A DNA stretch of 64,000 bases from Bog-756 sp963696495 (GCA_963696495.1 CAVOKJ010000002.1:1116001-1180000), one strand, 5' to 3'; shown: positions 24,354 through 33,162, numbered from the stretch's first letter. Numbers and translations are program-made. The notes: generated by a model from the sequence alone, not told the origin.

Positions 24354-26357
24354 TCACGGCTTCCACACCAGATCGGCCAGGCGCTGCTCCTCACCGGGCA
24401 GGGTCACCACGTCGTAGCCGTCCCGCTCGGCCAGCCACTGGCGGTTCCTGCGGTGGATGTCGTGGTGCCCGTCGTACCGGTCGAGCACGACCACCGGGCG
24501 GGGGGGGTCGCCGTCGAGGGGGGCCGTGGCCAGCGCCTCCACCGACAGGCGCACCGCGTTGATGGTGCCCAGGCCGGCGTCGGCCACCAGGACGACCACA
24601 TCGGGGTCGAGGGCCGCCAGCACGTGGGTCGTGTCGCCGTCCGAGGCCTGGGGGGAACGGACGCCACCGGCCATCTCCACGATGCCCACGTTCACCGGCA
24701 CGGGTGGCCACACCATCTCCTCGACGAGGTCGCTCACCGAGAAGGGCGGCAGTCCCAGCGCCTCGGCGGCCATCGGCGGGGCCATGGCCCGCCGGTAGGA
24801 GCGGTACGAGTGGCACACCGTGCCGGGGTGCTCACCGGACGCCGCTCCGAGCAGTTCCGCGTCGGTGGCGCCACCCAGCCGGGCCCCCTCCGAGTCGATG
24901 TCGAACGACTGGGCGGGCTTGCGGGCCGACACCGAGAGCCCGCGGCCGGCCAGCTCGCTCAACAGGCGTGTGCACACCCAGGTCTTGCCCACCTCGGTCC
25001 CCGTGCCGCACACCAGCACCAGGCGCTCAGGACGCACGGTCGCCCCCGGGGTCGGTGATCCTGGCCAGTGGGGTGCTGGTCCCGGCCGAGGCGCTGTGGG
25101 CACGCGGGGGGCGGGCGCTCCGGGGCGGTCGGGTGCGCCGAGGCGGTCGGGTGCGCCGAGGCGGTCGGGTGCGCCGAGGGCGGCGACGAGCCGGTCGACC
25201 TGTTCCTCGGTGTGCACCGCCGACAGGGTGACCCGCAGGCGGGAGGTGCCGGCGGCCACCGTCGGCGGTCGGATGGCGGGCACCCACAGGCCTTGGTCGA
25301 GGAGCGCGGCCGAGGCGGCGACGGCCTCCTCCTCGTCGCCGATGATCACCGGGACGATGGGTGAGCGGTGTCCGGTCCGGCCGACGGCCCCCGCCACGCG
25401 GGCCACATGACCCGACAGCCGGGACCGCAGGGCCCCGCCCTCGCCCGACCGCACGATGTCGAGGGCGGCCAGGGCGGCGGCGGCGTCGGCCGGAGTGGGG
25501 GCGGTGGTGAAGATGTAGGGGCGGGCCCGGTTGACCAGGAGCTCCACGAACCGGGCCGGGCCGGCCACGAAACCCCCGAGGGACCCCAGTTGCTTGGAGA
25601 GGGTCCCCACCCTGAGGACGACGGCCGGCCCGGTCTGCTCGGGCACCCCGGGGCCGAGGACGGCATGGGCCTCGTCCAGCACCAGCAGCGCGCCGTGGCG
25701 CCGGGCCACCTCCACGAGCCCGTCGACGTCGGCGACGTCCCCGTCCATGGAGAACACGCTGTCCGAGACGATCATCGAGCGGCCCCGGGCGGCGGCCAGC
25801 GCCCGGTCGAGTTGCCCGAGGTCTCCGTGCCGGTAGACGGTGGTCCGGGCCCGCGCCAGCCGACAGCCGTCGATCAGCGAGGCGTGGTTCAGCTCGTCGG
25901 AGAACACGTGGGCACCCTCGGTACCGAAGACGGACAGCACCGAGAGGTTGGCGGCGAAGCCGGTGGGGAGGACCACCGCCCGCTCGGTCCCCTTCCACGA
26001 GGCCAGCGCCTCCTCGAGCGCCCGGTGCACCGGGCGTGACCCGGTGACCAGCCTCGAGGCACCGGACCCGGTCCCCCACCGGTCGATGGCGAGGTGGGCC
26101 GCCTCCATGACGGCCGGGTGGGACGACAGCCCCAGATAGTCGTTGCCGGCGAACGAGACCGCGGCGATCGGTCCGCCGTCGGCCCCGCCGGGGTCACCGA
26201 CCAGGCCGGCGTGGCCGCGTGCATCGAACGTACGCGGACGGCGCCACTGGCCGGCCGCCTCGACCACCCGGCAGGCCTCGTCCGTCCAGGCGGACCAGGC
26301 CGCCGGCGCATCCGGTGCGCAGGAGGGACCGGCCGCCGCCACGGACCGGCCGCTCAC
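24354..26357 (-). CDS. bioFD: Bifunctional BioF-BioD fusion: 8-amino-7-oxononanoate synthase and dethiobiotin synthetase
   Basis: A single uninterrupted frame of 667 residues joins two biotin enzymes. Residues about 1-395 are BioF: FAGNDYLGLSSHP, VLDEAHAVLG and the PLP lysine K255 in GTLSKQLGS. Residues about 395-440 are a Pro/Ala linker containing GAPDRL repeated three times. Residues about 440-667 are BioD: the P-loop GTGTEVGKTW (451-460), ARKPAQSFD and VADAGLGTINAVRLS. It would condense pimeloyl thioester with alanine and later close the ureido ring. The missing step, catalysed by BioA, is encoded just upstream. The GTG start at 26357 overlaps the bioA stop by 4 nt. No stop or internal ribosome site marks a gene boundary. 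Confidence 0.9.
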   Translation of the reverse strand: MSGRSVAAAGPSCAPDAPAAWSAWTDEACRVVEAAGQWRRPRTFDARGHAGLVGDPGGADGGPIAAVSFAGNDYLGLSSHPAVMEAAHLAIDRWGTGSGASRLVTGSRPVHRALEEALASWKGTERAVVLPTGFAANLSVLSVFGTEGAHVFSDELNHASLIDGCRLARARTTVYRHGDLGQLDRALAAARGRSMIVSDSVFSMDGDVADVDGLVEVARRHGALLVLDEAHAVLGPGVPEQTGPAVVLRVGTLSKQLGSLGGFVAGPARFVELLVNRARPYIFTTAPTPADAAAALAALDIVRSGEGGALRSRLSGHVARVAGAVGRTGHRSPIVPVIIGDEEEAVAASAALLDQGLWVPAIRPPTVAAGTSRLRVTLSAVHTEEQVDRLVAALGAPDRLGAPDRLGAPDRPGAPAPRVPTAPRPGPAPHWPGSPTPGATVRPERLVLVCGTGTEVGKTWVCTRLLSELAGRGLSVSARKPAQSFDIDSEGARLGGATDAELLGAASGEHPGTVCHSYRSYRRAMAPPMAAEALGLPPFSVSDLVEEMVWPPVPVNVGIVEMAGGVRSPQASDGDTTHVLAALDPDVVVLVADAGLGTINAVRLSVEALATAPLDGDPPRPVVVLDRYDGHHDIHRRNRQWLAERDGYDVVTLPGEEQRLADLVWKP
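25124..25182 (-). repeat. Three 18-bp direct repeats in the BioF-BioD linker
   Basis: Copies of ggcggtcgggtgcgccga on the plus strand, in frame, encode GAPDRL units between the two domains. Their near identity suggests recent expansion. Confidence 0.75.
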
Positions 26358-27685
26358 CGGCTGTCCTCGGCGGCGACCGAGCTGATGGACGCGGCCAGGG
26401 CATCGATCACCCGGTCGATCTCCGGTGCCGTCGTGGTGAGCGGGGGCATGACGACCACCACGTCGCCGAGTGGCCGGAGCAGGAACCCGCGCCGCACCGC
26501 ACCGGCGCAGACCCGCCTCCCCCATCGCCGCGCGCCCGGCGGCGGATCGAGCTCGACCCCCGCCATCAGCCCCCGCTGGCGGATGGCTCCCACCCCGGGG
26601 AGGCCGGCCACCGAGTCGGCCAAGCGGGCCGCGAGCCGCTCGGCCGAGGAGGACACGTTGGCCAGGACGTCCCACTCGTCGATCAGCTGCAGGTGCCGCA
26701 GGGCGACGGCGCAGGCCAGGGCGTTCCCACCGTAGGAGTGGCCGTGGTAGAAGGTGGCGGCTCCGAGGTCCGGCCCCTCGAATGCGTCGAACACCGTCCC
26801 GGAGGCGACGGTCGCCGACAGCGGGAGGTAGCCCCCGGTGATGCCCTTCCCCAGGCAGAGGAGATCGGGCCGGAACCCGGGTCCGGCCCATTCCGAGGCG
26901 AACAACCGCCCGGTCCGACCGAAGCCGGTGGCCACCTCGTCGCAGACGAGGAGCACCCCGTTGGCCCGACAGGCCTCCCCGACCCGGGCGAGGTCCGCCG
27001 GTTCGGCGACGAGCATGCCCGATGCCCCCTGCACCAGCGGCTCGATGACCACGGCGGCCAGCGACCGGGCCTCGGCCTCGATGCAGCCGATCAGCTTGTC
27101 CGCCCAGTCGGCGGCGGCGTAGCCCGGGGTGCGGACCACCGGGAACCGCAGGGGGTCGAACAGGTCGGTGCCGAACCCTCCGTCACCGAGCGACAGGGCG
27201 CCGATGGTGTCGCCGTGGTAGCCGCCGCCGAGGGCGACGAACCGATCGTGGCCGGGCTCTCCCCGGTTCACCCAGTACTGGAAGGCCACCTTGAGCGCCT
27301 GCTCGACGGCGACCGCACCGTCGGAGGCGAACAGCACGTGGGGATCGTCCACCGGGACGACCCCGGCCAGTGCCTCGGCGAACTCGATGGCGGCGAGGCT
27401 GCCGTTGCCGAGGAGCGTGGCGTGGGCCACCTTCCCCAGCTGGTCGACCACCGCCTGGTCGAGCTCGGCGACACGGTGCCCGAGGGTGGTGACCCACAGG
27501 GAGGAGATGGCGTCGAAGTAGCGCCGGCCGTGGACGTCGATCAGCTCCCGGCCCTCGGCTCGCTCGACGGTCACCGGCGCGTTGTCGGGATAGGAGGCCA
27601 TCTGCGTGAAGCCGTGCCACACCACGGCGGCATCCCTCGCCGCCCACGGGTCCCCGGTCGGCGGGGCGTCGAACGGCTCGCTCAT
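26354..27685 (-). CDS. bioA: Adenosylmethionine-8-amino-7-oxononanoate aminotransferase
   Basis: PLP class-III aminotransferase of 443 residues that uses S-adenosylmethionine as amino donor to make 7,8-diaminopelargonate. Visible segments are YFDAISSLWVTTLGHR at the substrate entrance, GGGYHGDTIGALSLG, LLVCDEVATGFGRTG, the PLP lysine in CLGKGITGGYLPLSA, and FYHGHSYGGNALAC. The ATG at 27685 gives the family start (MSEPFDAP). An AAGACT hexamer 7 nt before it may be a leaderless -10 box. The stop overlaps the bioFD start (GTGA), so the two form one coupled unit covering three biotin steps. Confidence 0.95.
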   Translation of the reverse strand: MSEPFDAPPTGDPWAARDAAVVWHGFTQMASYPDNAPVTVERAEGRELIDVHGRRYFDAISSLWVTTLGHRVAELDQAVVDQLGKVAHATLLGNGSLAAIEFAEALAGVVPVDDPHVLFASDGAVAVEQALKVAFQYWVNRGEPGHDRFVALGGGYHGDTIGALSLGDGGFGTDLFDPLRFPVVRTPGYAAADWADKLIGCIEAEARSLAAVVIEPLVQGASGMLVAEPADLARVGEACRANGVLLVCDEVATGFGRTGRLFASEWAGPGFRPDLLCLGKGITGGYLPLSATVASGTVFDAFEGPDLGAATFYHGHSYGGNALACAVALRHLQLIDEWDVLANVSSSAERLAARLADSVAGLPGVGAIRQRGLMAGVELDPPPGARRWGRRVCAGAVRRGFLLRPLGDVVVVMPPLTTTAPEIDRVIDALAASISSVAAEDSR

Positions 27686-27801
27686 CGCCACGAGTCTTGT
27701 CGACGGGAACGCCGTGGTCGAACCGGCGCCCCCCCGGCGCCCGCCCGGCACCGGAGGGCCCCGACCGCCCCGGCGGGGCGGGAGGCGCTGCTCGTGGCCG
27801 G

Positions 27802-27807
27802 TAGGAT
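27802..27807 (+). promoter_or_regulatory. -10 box of a leaderless riboflavin synthase transcript
   Basis: TAGGAT ends exactly 6 nt before the ATG at 27814. No ribosome site. Confidence 0.5.
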
Positions 27808-27813
27808 CGGGTC

Positions 27814-28293
27814 ATGGACCTGATCGGGGTGGTCGACACCATGTTCGCCCGGTACGACATGGGTGCCGAGGCGGTCGACGAGCTCGAGGAGTGCCCGGGC
27901 TTCGGGTCGACCTTCGGCGTCGTGCGCCGGACGGTGCCCGGCTTCAAGGACCTGGCCGTCGAGTGCAAGCGGTTGATCGAGAACGAGGGATGCCTGATCG
28001 TGGTGGCGCTCGGGATGCCGGGCAAGGCCGCCATCGACCAGGTCTGCGCCCACGAGGCCTCGCAGGGGCTGATGCAGGCCCAGCTGATGACCTCGACCCA
28101 CATCCTCGAGGTCTTCGTCCACGAGAACGAGGAGGAGGACCCCTCGCTGTTGGCCGGCGTGTGCGTCGACCGGGCCCGCAAGCACGCCCGCAACGCCTAC
28201 TGGATGCTCTACGAACCCGAGCAACTGGCCAGACGGGCGGGCCGGGGTGTCCGCCAGGGGTACGAGGACGCCGGGCCCATCCCTGCCGCCTGA
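27814..28293 (+). CDS. ribC: Archaeal-type riboflavin synthase
   Basis: 159 residues. The whole length carries the signatures of the archaeal riboflavin synthase family, which is unrelated to the bacterial two-barrel RibE: VDTMFARYDM at the start, RRTVPGFKDLAVECKRL, VALGMPGKAAIDQVCAHEAS, QGLMQAQLMT, HILEVFVHENEEED, and the end GVRQGYEDAGP. It would dismutate 6,7-dimethyl-8-ribityllumazine to riboflavin. The bacterial enzyme is longer and has internal duplication, which is absent here. The gene is transcribed divergently from bioA, so it sits beside another vitamin locus. No other riboflavin gene is seen nearby. Base composition matches the neighbours, so any transfer is old. Confidence 0.9.
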   Translation: MDLIGVVDTMFARYDMGAEAVDELEECPGFGSTFGVVRRTVPGFKDLAVECKRLIENEGCLIVVALGMPGKAAIDQVCAHEASQGLMQAQLMTSTHILEVFVHENEEEDPSLLAGVCVDRARKHARNAYWMLYEPEQLARRAGRGVRQGYEDAGPIPAA

Positions 28294-28318
28294 CGTCCGG
28301 ACCCGGGCGTCGACAGGC

Positions 28319-29470
28319 TCAGGCCGGTGGATCGTGGGGCAGGCCGAGGGTCCGCTCGGCGATGATGTTGCGCTGCACCTCCGAGGTGCCCCCACCGATG
28401 GTCAGGGCCGGGGAGAACAGGTAGCCGAAGCTCCACAGTGCGTCGGGCCACGGCGTGGGCGGCCCGCCGTCGGCCGACTCCCCGAGCGGTCCGGCACCCG
28501 ACAGCATCCCCCTGGCGCCGGCGAGGTCCCGGGCCAGGCCCATGACGTGCTGGCCGTGCTCGTCGGCGAGCGCCTTGCGCACCGATGCCTCGGGGCCCGG
28601 CTCCATGCCGGCCAGTGCCGCCGAGACGGTCCGCAGCCGGAGCAGCCGGAGGATCTCGCCCTCGGCCCACACCCGGGCCAACCGCTGCCGCTCGAGCGGG
28701 TCACGGCTGCCCCCTAAGCGGCGGACCACGTCGACCAGGTCGGTCGCCGTCGGCCCCATCCCCCACAGGGCGCCGGCACCCGACAGGGACACCCGCTCGT
28801 TGCCCAGGGTCACCTTGGCCAGGGACCACCCCTGGCCGCGCTCCCCCACGAGGCACTCCGCCGGGAGTCGCACCTCATCGAGGAAGACCTCGTTGAAGCT
28901 GTGGGCGCCGGTCATGTCGATCAGCGGCCTGACGGTCACCCCGACCGCGTCCATCGGGCAGATGAAGTAGGAGATCCCCTGGTGCCTCGGTGCGTCCGGC
29001 TCGGTCCGGGCCAACAGGATCCCGAACCGGGCGGCGTGGGCGAACGACGTCCACACCTTCTGGCCGCGGACCACCCACTCGTCACCGTCGAGCTCGGCGC
29101 GGGTGGCCACGGCGGCGAGGTCGGAGCCGGCCCCGGGCTCGCTGAACAGCTGGCACCAGATCTCCTCGCCCGCCAGGAGCGGGAGGAGGTAGCGCTCCCG
29201 CTGGGCGGGGCTGCCCGCCAACAGGATGGTGGGACCGGCCCAGCCGATCCCGATCGTGTTGGTCGGTCGGCGCACGCCGGCCCGCCCGAGCTCGTCGTCG
29301 ACGATCAGCTGGTGGGTGGGGTCGGCTCCGAGCCCCCAGGGCGTCGGCCAGTGGGGCGCCACCAGCCCGGCCTCGGCCAGGTCTCGACCGGTGGGGTCGG
29401 GGTGGTCAGCCAGCCACGAGCGCACCGACAGGCGGCGCGGGTCGTCGTCGGCCGGCAGTGCGAAGTCCAT
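28319..29470 (-). CDS. Acyl-CoA dehydrogenase
   Basis: 383-residue flavoprotein. It has SEPGAGSDLAAVATRAEL (middle-domain motif), DEWVVRGQKVWTSFAHAA, SFNEVFLDEVRLP and the C-terminal IGGGTSEVQRNIIAERTLGLP. The general pattern is closest to FadE proteins that act with a partner in steroid or branched-chain degradation in actinobacteria, but that is only a resemblance. The ATG at 29470 is preceded by a TACGCT box 7 nt upstream and by no ribosome site. Its start faces that of an acyl-CoA synthetase gene 49 nt away, suggesting joint control of a fatty or side-chain degradation step. Confidence 0.9.
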   Translation of the reverse strand: MDFALPADDDPRRLSVRSWLADHPDPTGRDLAEAGLVAPHWPTPWGLGADPTHQLIVDDELGRAGVRRPTNTIGIGWAGPTILLAGSPAQRERYLLPLLAGEEIWCQLFSEPGAGSDLAAVATRAELDGDEWVVRGQKVWTSFAHAARFGILLARTEPDAPRHQGISYFICPMDAVGVTVRPLIDMTGAHSFNEVFLDEVRLPAECLVGERGQGWSLAKVTLGNERVSLSGAGALWGMGPTATDLVDVVRRLGGSRDPLERQRLARVWAEGEILRLLRLRTVSAALAGMEPGPEASVRKALADEHGQHVMGLARDLAGARGMLSGAGPLGESADGGPPTPWPDALWSFGYLFSPALTIGGGTSEVQRNIIAERTLGLPHDPPA

Positions 29471-29477
29471 TCGGCCC

Positions 29478-29483
29478 AGCGTA
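29478..29483 (-). promoter_or_regulatory. -10 box of the acyl-CoA dehydrogenase gene
   Basis: TACGCT on the minus strand ends 7 nt before the ATG at 29470. Confidence 0.5.
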
Positions 29484-29519
29484 GGCTGCAGCGATCGGGA
29501 AGGGGAGGGCCGGGATGAG

Positions 29520-31181
29520 GTGCGAAGGTTGAGCAAGTGGAACTACGCCGACGTGTGGGAGACGGTGGCGGACGAGCAGCCGGACGCCCCGGCGCTCACC
29601 CATGGGGGGCGGACGCTCTCGTGGGGTGAGCTGGACCGGCGGGCCGACAACGTGGCCCGGTGGCTGCTCGGTGCCGGGGTCGACCACCAGGACAAGGTGG
29701 CCCTGTACCTGTACAACTGCTCCGAGTACCTCGAGGCGACCTACGCCGCCTTCAAGATCGGGCTGGTGCCCATCAACACCAACTACCGCTACGCCGACGA
29801 CGAGCTCCACTACCTGTGGGACAACGCCGACACCGTGGCCGTCGTCTTCCACGGTGTCTTCGTCGAGCGGATCGAGGGGATCCGCCACCGGGTGCCGGAC
29901 ATCAGGAGCTGGCTCTGGGTCGACGACGGGACGGCCAGCTGCCCCCCCTGGGCGACGCCCTACGAGGAGGCGGCAGGTACCACCGGCGTTGCCGAGCCCG
30001 GAACGCACGAACGCGTCCGAGCCCCATGGGGCCGGGGGCCCGACGACCTCTACATGCTCTACACCGGGGGCACCACGGGCATGCCCAAGGGTGTCATGTG
30101 GCGCCAGGACGACCTCTTCGCCCGACTCAACAGCGCAGGCTTCCGGCGATACCCCGAGGACGGGGGCGTCGAGGACGTCCGGACCGAGCTCGGCCGGAGC
30201 GGGACCGGGATGACCCTGCTCCCGGCGTGTCCCCTCATGCACGGGACCGGGTGCTTCACATCGCTCGAGTGCCTCAGCGAAGGGGGCCGGGTGGTCACCC
30301 TGGCCTCGCGCCAGTTCGATCCGGCCGAGCTCCTCGACACCGTCCAGTCGGAGAAGGTGAACGGCCTCATCATCGTGGGCGACGCCTTCGCCAAGCCCAT
30401 CCTCGCCGCCCTCGACGCCGAGCCCGGCCGGTGGGACCTCAGCAGCCTGGTGGGGATCATCTCCTCGGGAGTCATGTGGAGCGAGGAGACCAAGCAGGGA
30501 CTGCTCCGCCACCATCCGACCATGCTGTTGGTCGACGCCTTCTCCTCGTCGGAGGCCATCGGCATGGGCAACTCGGTCTCGTCGGGCGCCTCGTCGGCCC
30601 GGACCGCCGAGTTCCGGCTGGGCCCCGATGTCCGGGTCATCGACACCGACGGCCACGACGTCGCCCTGGGCTCCGGGCGCATCGGCGTCCTGGCGCTGGG
30701 TGGCAGGATCCCACTCGGCTATTACAAGGACGAGGCCAAGACCGCCGCCACCTTCCGCACCATCGACGGGACCCGGTACTCGGTGCCGGGCGACTACGCC
30801 GAAGTGGGCGAGGACGGCGCCATCCACCTCCTCGGGCGCGGCTCGGTGTGCATCAACACCGGGGGGGAGAAGGTCTATCCCGAAGAGGTCGAAGAGGTGG
30901 TCAAGACCACCGGTGGCGTCGTTGACGCAGTGGTCGTGGGCATCCCCAACGAGCGGTTCGGCGAGGAGATCGTCGCGGTCGTCGAGCTGGGCCCCGGCAC
31001 CCCCGAGGGCTCGATCGCCGACCAGGCGGTCATCGACCACGTGAAGTCCAGACTGGCCGGGTACAAGGCACCCCGGCGGGTCCGGTTCGTCAGCTCCATC
31101 GGCCGCTCACCATCCGGCAAGGTCGACTACGCCCGGCACCGGTCGGAGACGGCCGAATGGGCCGGCGTCTCGATCGACTGA
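29520..31181 (+). CDS. Acyl-CoA synthetase (AMP-forming)
   Basis: ANL-superfamily enzyme of 553 residues that activates a carboxylic acid with ATP and CoA. The ATP-binding loop is LYTGGTTGMPKGVMW. Further motifs are LLVDAFSSSEAIG, the hinge region VPGDYAEVGEDGAIHLLGRG, and the catalytic lysine region GRSPSGKVDY. The segment CINTGGEKVYPEEVEEVVK is typical. It resembles FadD17/FadD19-type ligases by overall layout. The GTG at 29520 has a GGAG stretch upstream; a TTG three codons later is possible. It is divergent from an acyl-CoA dehydrogenase gene, so both probably process the same substrate. Confidence 0.9.
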   Translation: MRRLSKWNYADVWETVADEQPDAPALTHGGRTLSWGELDRRADNVARWLLGAGVDHQDKVALYLYNCSEYLEATYAAFKIGLVPINTNYRYADDELHYLWDNADTVAVVFHGVFVERIEGIRHRVPDIRSWLWVDDGTASCPPWATPYEEAAGTTGVAEPGTHERVRAPWGRGPDDLYMLYTGGTTGMPKGVMWRQDDLFARLNSAGFRRYPEDGGVEDVRTELGRSGTGMTLLPACPLMHGTGCFTSLECLSEGGRVVTLASRQFDPAELLDTVQSEKVNGLIIVGDAFAKPILAALDAEPGRWDLSSLVGIISSGVMWSEETKQGLLRHHPTMLLVDAFSSSEAIGMGNSVSSGASSARTAEFRLGPDVRVIDTDGHDVALGSGRIGVLALGGRIPLGYYKDEAKTAATFRTIDGTRYSVPGDYAEVGEDGAIHLLGRGSVCINTGGEKVYPEEVEEVVKTTGGVVDAVVVGIPNERFGEEIVAVVELGPGTPEGSIADQAVIDHVKSRLAGYKAPRRVRFVSSIGRSPSGKVDYARHRSETAEWAGVSID

Positions 31182-31202
31182 GCGCGGCGACCGAGTCAGC
31201 AC

Positions 31203-31234
31203 CTCGATCAGCTGAGCACTCGATCAGCTGAGCA
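31203..31234 (+). repeat. Exact 16-bp tandem duplication after the acyl-CoA synthetase gene
   Basis: ctcgatcagctgagca occurs twice back to back (31203-31218, 31219-31234). A diverged copy (ctcgatcgactgagc) spans the last codons and stop of the upstream gene near 31170, so the gene's 3' tail seems to have been duplicated. Confidence 0.75.
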
Positions 31235-31242
31235 ACCGAGGG

Positions 31243-31261
31243 CGGCGGCCGGGGGCCGCCG
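31243..31261. terminator. Hairpin between convergent acyl-CoA synthetase and nucleotidyltransferase genes
   Basis: Perfect 8-bp stem CGGCGGCC / GGCCGCCG with a GGG loop. No T-tract. Confidence 0.45.
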
Positions 31262-31300
31262 GGAGGACCGTCGCCTCCCCTGGCGGTCGGTCCGCCGGGG

Positions 31301-32044
31301 TCAGCCCTTGTTGGCACCGTGGGTGCGCACGAAGTCGTTGACCGCGTAGTACGCGTCGATCGACTCACCGGCGTCACCCCAGAAGCCCTCGAGCACGTCG
31401 TAGGCCATCGAGCCCTCGGAGATGTAGTGGTTGTTCACGTCGGTGATCTCCAGCTCCCCCCGGCCGGACGGCACCAGGCTGGGGATCACGTCGAAGACGT
31501 CGGCGTCGTAGCAGTAGATGCCCGTGACGCCGAAGTGGGAGTCGGGATGCTCGGGCTTCTCCACGATGCCGACGACGCGACGGTCCTCGTCGAAGGTGGG
31601 CACGCCGAGGTGGCGCAGGTGCTCCACCTCTTCGACCGGGGTGAGCAGGATGCGCGCCCCGTGGGGCTCGGCCCGGAATGCGTCCACCATGGGTTTGATC
31701 GACCGCTCGACGATGTTGTCGGCCAGCATCACCAGCACGGGCTCGCCGTCGACGAACCGGGCGGCGAGGCCGAGGGCCTCGGCGATCCCACCGGGCTTCT
31801 CCTGGTACCCGTAGCTCAGCCGGTCGATGCCGAATTCGTGCCCGTTGCCCAAGAGGCGCAGGAACTCGCCGGCGTGGGTGCCCCCCGTGACCAGCATGAT
31901 CTCGGTGATACCGGCATTGACCAGGGCTTCGATGCCCCAATTGATCATGGGCCGGTCGTAGATCGGCAACAGGTGCTTGTTGGTGATCCGGGTCAGCGGA
32001 TGGAGGCGGGAGCCGGTACCGCCGGCGAGGATGACACCCTTCAT
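31301..32044 (-). CDS. Sugar-1-phosphate nucleotidyltransferase (RmlA-like, short form)
   Basis: 247 residues. The nucleotide-binding motif is GVILAGGTGSRLHPLTRITN, and then KHLLPIYDRPMI, LVMLADNIVE, IVEKPEHPDSHFGVTGIY and ELEITDVNNHYI. It activates a sugar phosphate, probably glucose-1-phosphate to dTDP-glucose. It is shorter than classical RmlA (about 290 residues) because the C-terminal allosteric extension is missing, so feedback control may differ. A TAGGCT box 7 nt before the ATG at 32044 suggests leaderless expression. No other rml genes are adjacent. Confidence 0.88.
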   Translation of the reverse strand: MKGVILAGGTGSRLHPLTRITNKHLLPIYDRPMINWGIEALVNAGITEIMLVTGGTHAGEFLRLLGNGHEFGIDRLSYGYQEKPGGIAEALGLAARFVDGEPVLVMLADNIVERSIKPMVDAFRAEPHGARILLTPVEEVEHLRHLGVPTFDEDRRVVGIVEKPEHPDSHFGVTGIYCYDADVFDVIPSLVPSGRGELEITDVNNHYISEGSMAYDVLEGFWGDAGESIDAYYAVNDFVRTHGANKG

Positions 32045-32051
32045 GCCGCGC

Positions 32052-32057
32052 AGCCTA
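32052..32057 (-). promoter_or_regulatory. -10 box of the RmlA-like gene
   Basis: TAGGCT on the minus strand, 7 nt before the ATG at 32044. Confidence 0.45.
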
Positions 32058-32172
32058 GGCCTGATCACCCCGGGGCGCTCGGTGTCGGGCCGCCGGTCGG
32101 GGCCCGGCCGATGTCCTAAATCGTGGGTATTACGTCATTGACGCCAGGCAACCGACGGTCCACGCTGGAGTC

Positions 32173-33162
32173 ATGGAGAAGCGCCGGGTGGTGGTCGTCG
32201 GGTTCCCGGGGCTGCAGCCGCTCGACGCCACCGGCCCCTTCGAGGTGTTCTCCGGCGCCACCCGGGCCGTGGAGGCCCTCGGTCGCACCGGCGGCTACCG
32301 GGTCACGCTGGTCTCGGCCGGCGGCGGCCACGTCCGGTCCGAGAGCGGCATGGGGCTGTGCACCGAACCGCTGCCCGCCGTCGGCGACCGGATCGACACC
32401 CTGGTGCTCCCGGGCGGTCGCGGGGTCGGATCCGCCCGGCACGACCCGACGCTGCTGTCGTGGATCGGGCAGACCGCCCCCCGGTGCCGACGGGTGGCGA
32501 CGGTCTGCACGGGGGCGTTCCTCGCCGCCGCCGCCGGACTGCTCGACGGGCGCCGGGTGACCACCCACTGGGCGAGCGCCGACCGGCTGGCCGCCGAATT
32601 CCCGGCATTGGAGGTGGATGCCGATCCGATCTACCTGCGCGACGGCCCGTACTGGAGCAGTGCCGGGGTCACCGCCGGGATCGACCTCGCCCTGGCCCTG
32701 GTGGAGGAGGACCACGGGTCGGAGGTGGCCCAGACGGTGGCCCGCTGGCTGGTGATGTTCCTGCACCGTCCCGGCGGCCAGACCCAGTTCGCCGCACCGG
32801 TATGGGTACCCCGGGCCGGCCGCCCGTCGCTGCGCGTCGTGCAGGAGCGGGTGGAGGCCGCACCGGGCGCCGATCACCGGGTGCAGTCGCTGGCGTCGGC
32901 GGCAGCCATGAGCGAGCGGCACTTCACCAGGCTGTTCACCCACGAGGTGGGTGAGTCCCCCGGCCGCTTCGTGGAGCGGGTCAGGGTGGAGGCGGCGCGG
33001 CACCTGCTCGAGACCACCGACGACACCCTGGAGGCCATCGCCAAGCAGTGCGGGTTCGGCACCGCCGAGACCCTGAGGCGCGTCTTCGGCCGCCGGCTGG
33101 CCGTCACCCCGGACGGCTACCGCCGGCGGTTCCGTGTGGTCGACGAAGCGAGGGCGACGTGA
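32173..33162 (+). CDS. GlxA-type transcriptional regulator (DJ-1/PfpI domain plus AraC helix-turn-helix)
   Basis: 329 residues. The N-terminal DJ-1/PfpI domain has VVVVGFPGLQPLDATGPFEV, the nucleophile-elbow cysteine in VCTGAFLAAAAGLL and the following TTHWASADRLAAEFP. The C-terminal domain is an AraC-type double helix-turn-helix: SLASAAAMSERHFTRLFTHE, then IAKQCGFGTAETLRRVFGRR. Proteins of this build sense a small molecule and activate nearby genes. The likely target is the next gene, which encodes a stand-alone DJ-1/PfpI enzyme and starts inside its stop codon (GTGA). The ligand is unknown. Confidence 0.9.
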   Translation: MEKRRVVVVGFPGLQPLDATGPFEVFSGATRAVEALGRTGGYRVTLVSAGGGHVRSESGMGLCTEPLPAVGDRIDTLVLPGGRGVGSARHDPTLLSWIGQTAPRCRRVATVCTGAFLAAAAGLLDGRRVTTHWASADRLAAEFPALEVDADPIYLRDGPYWSSAGVTAGIDLALALVEEDHGSEVAQTVARWLVMFLHRPGGQTQFAAPVWVPRAGRPSLRVVQERVEAAPGADHRVQSLASAAAMSERHFTRLFTHEVGESPGRFVERVRVEAARHLLETTDDTLEAIAKQCGFGTAETLRRVFGRRLAVTPDGYRRRFRVVDEARAT

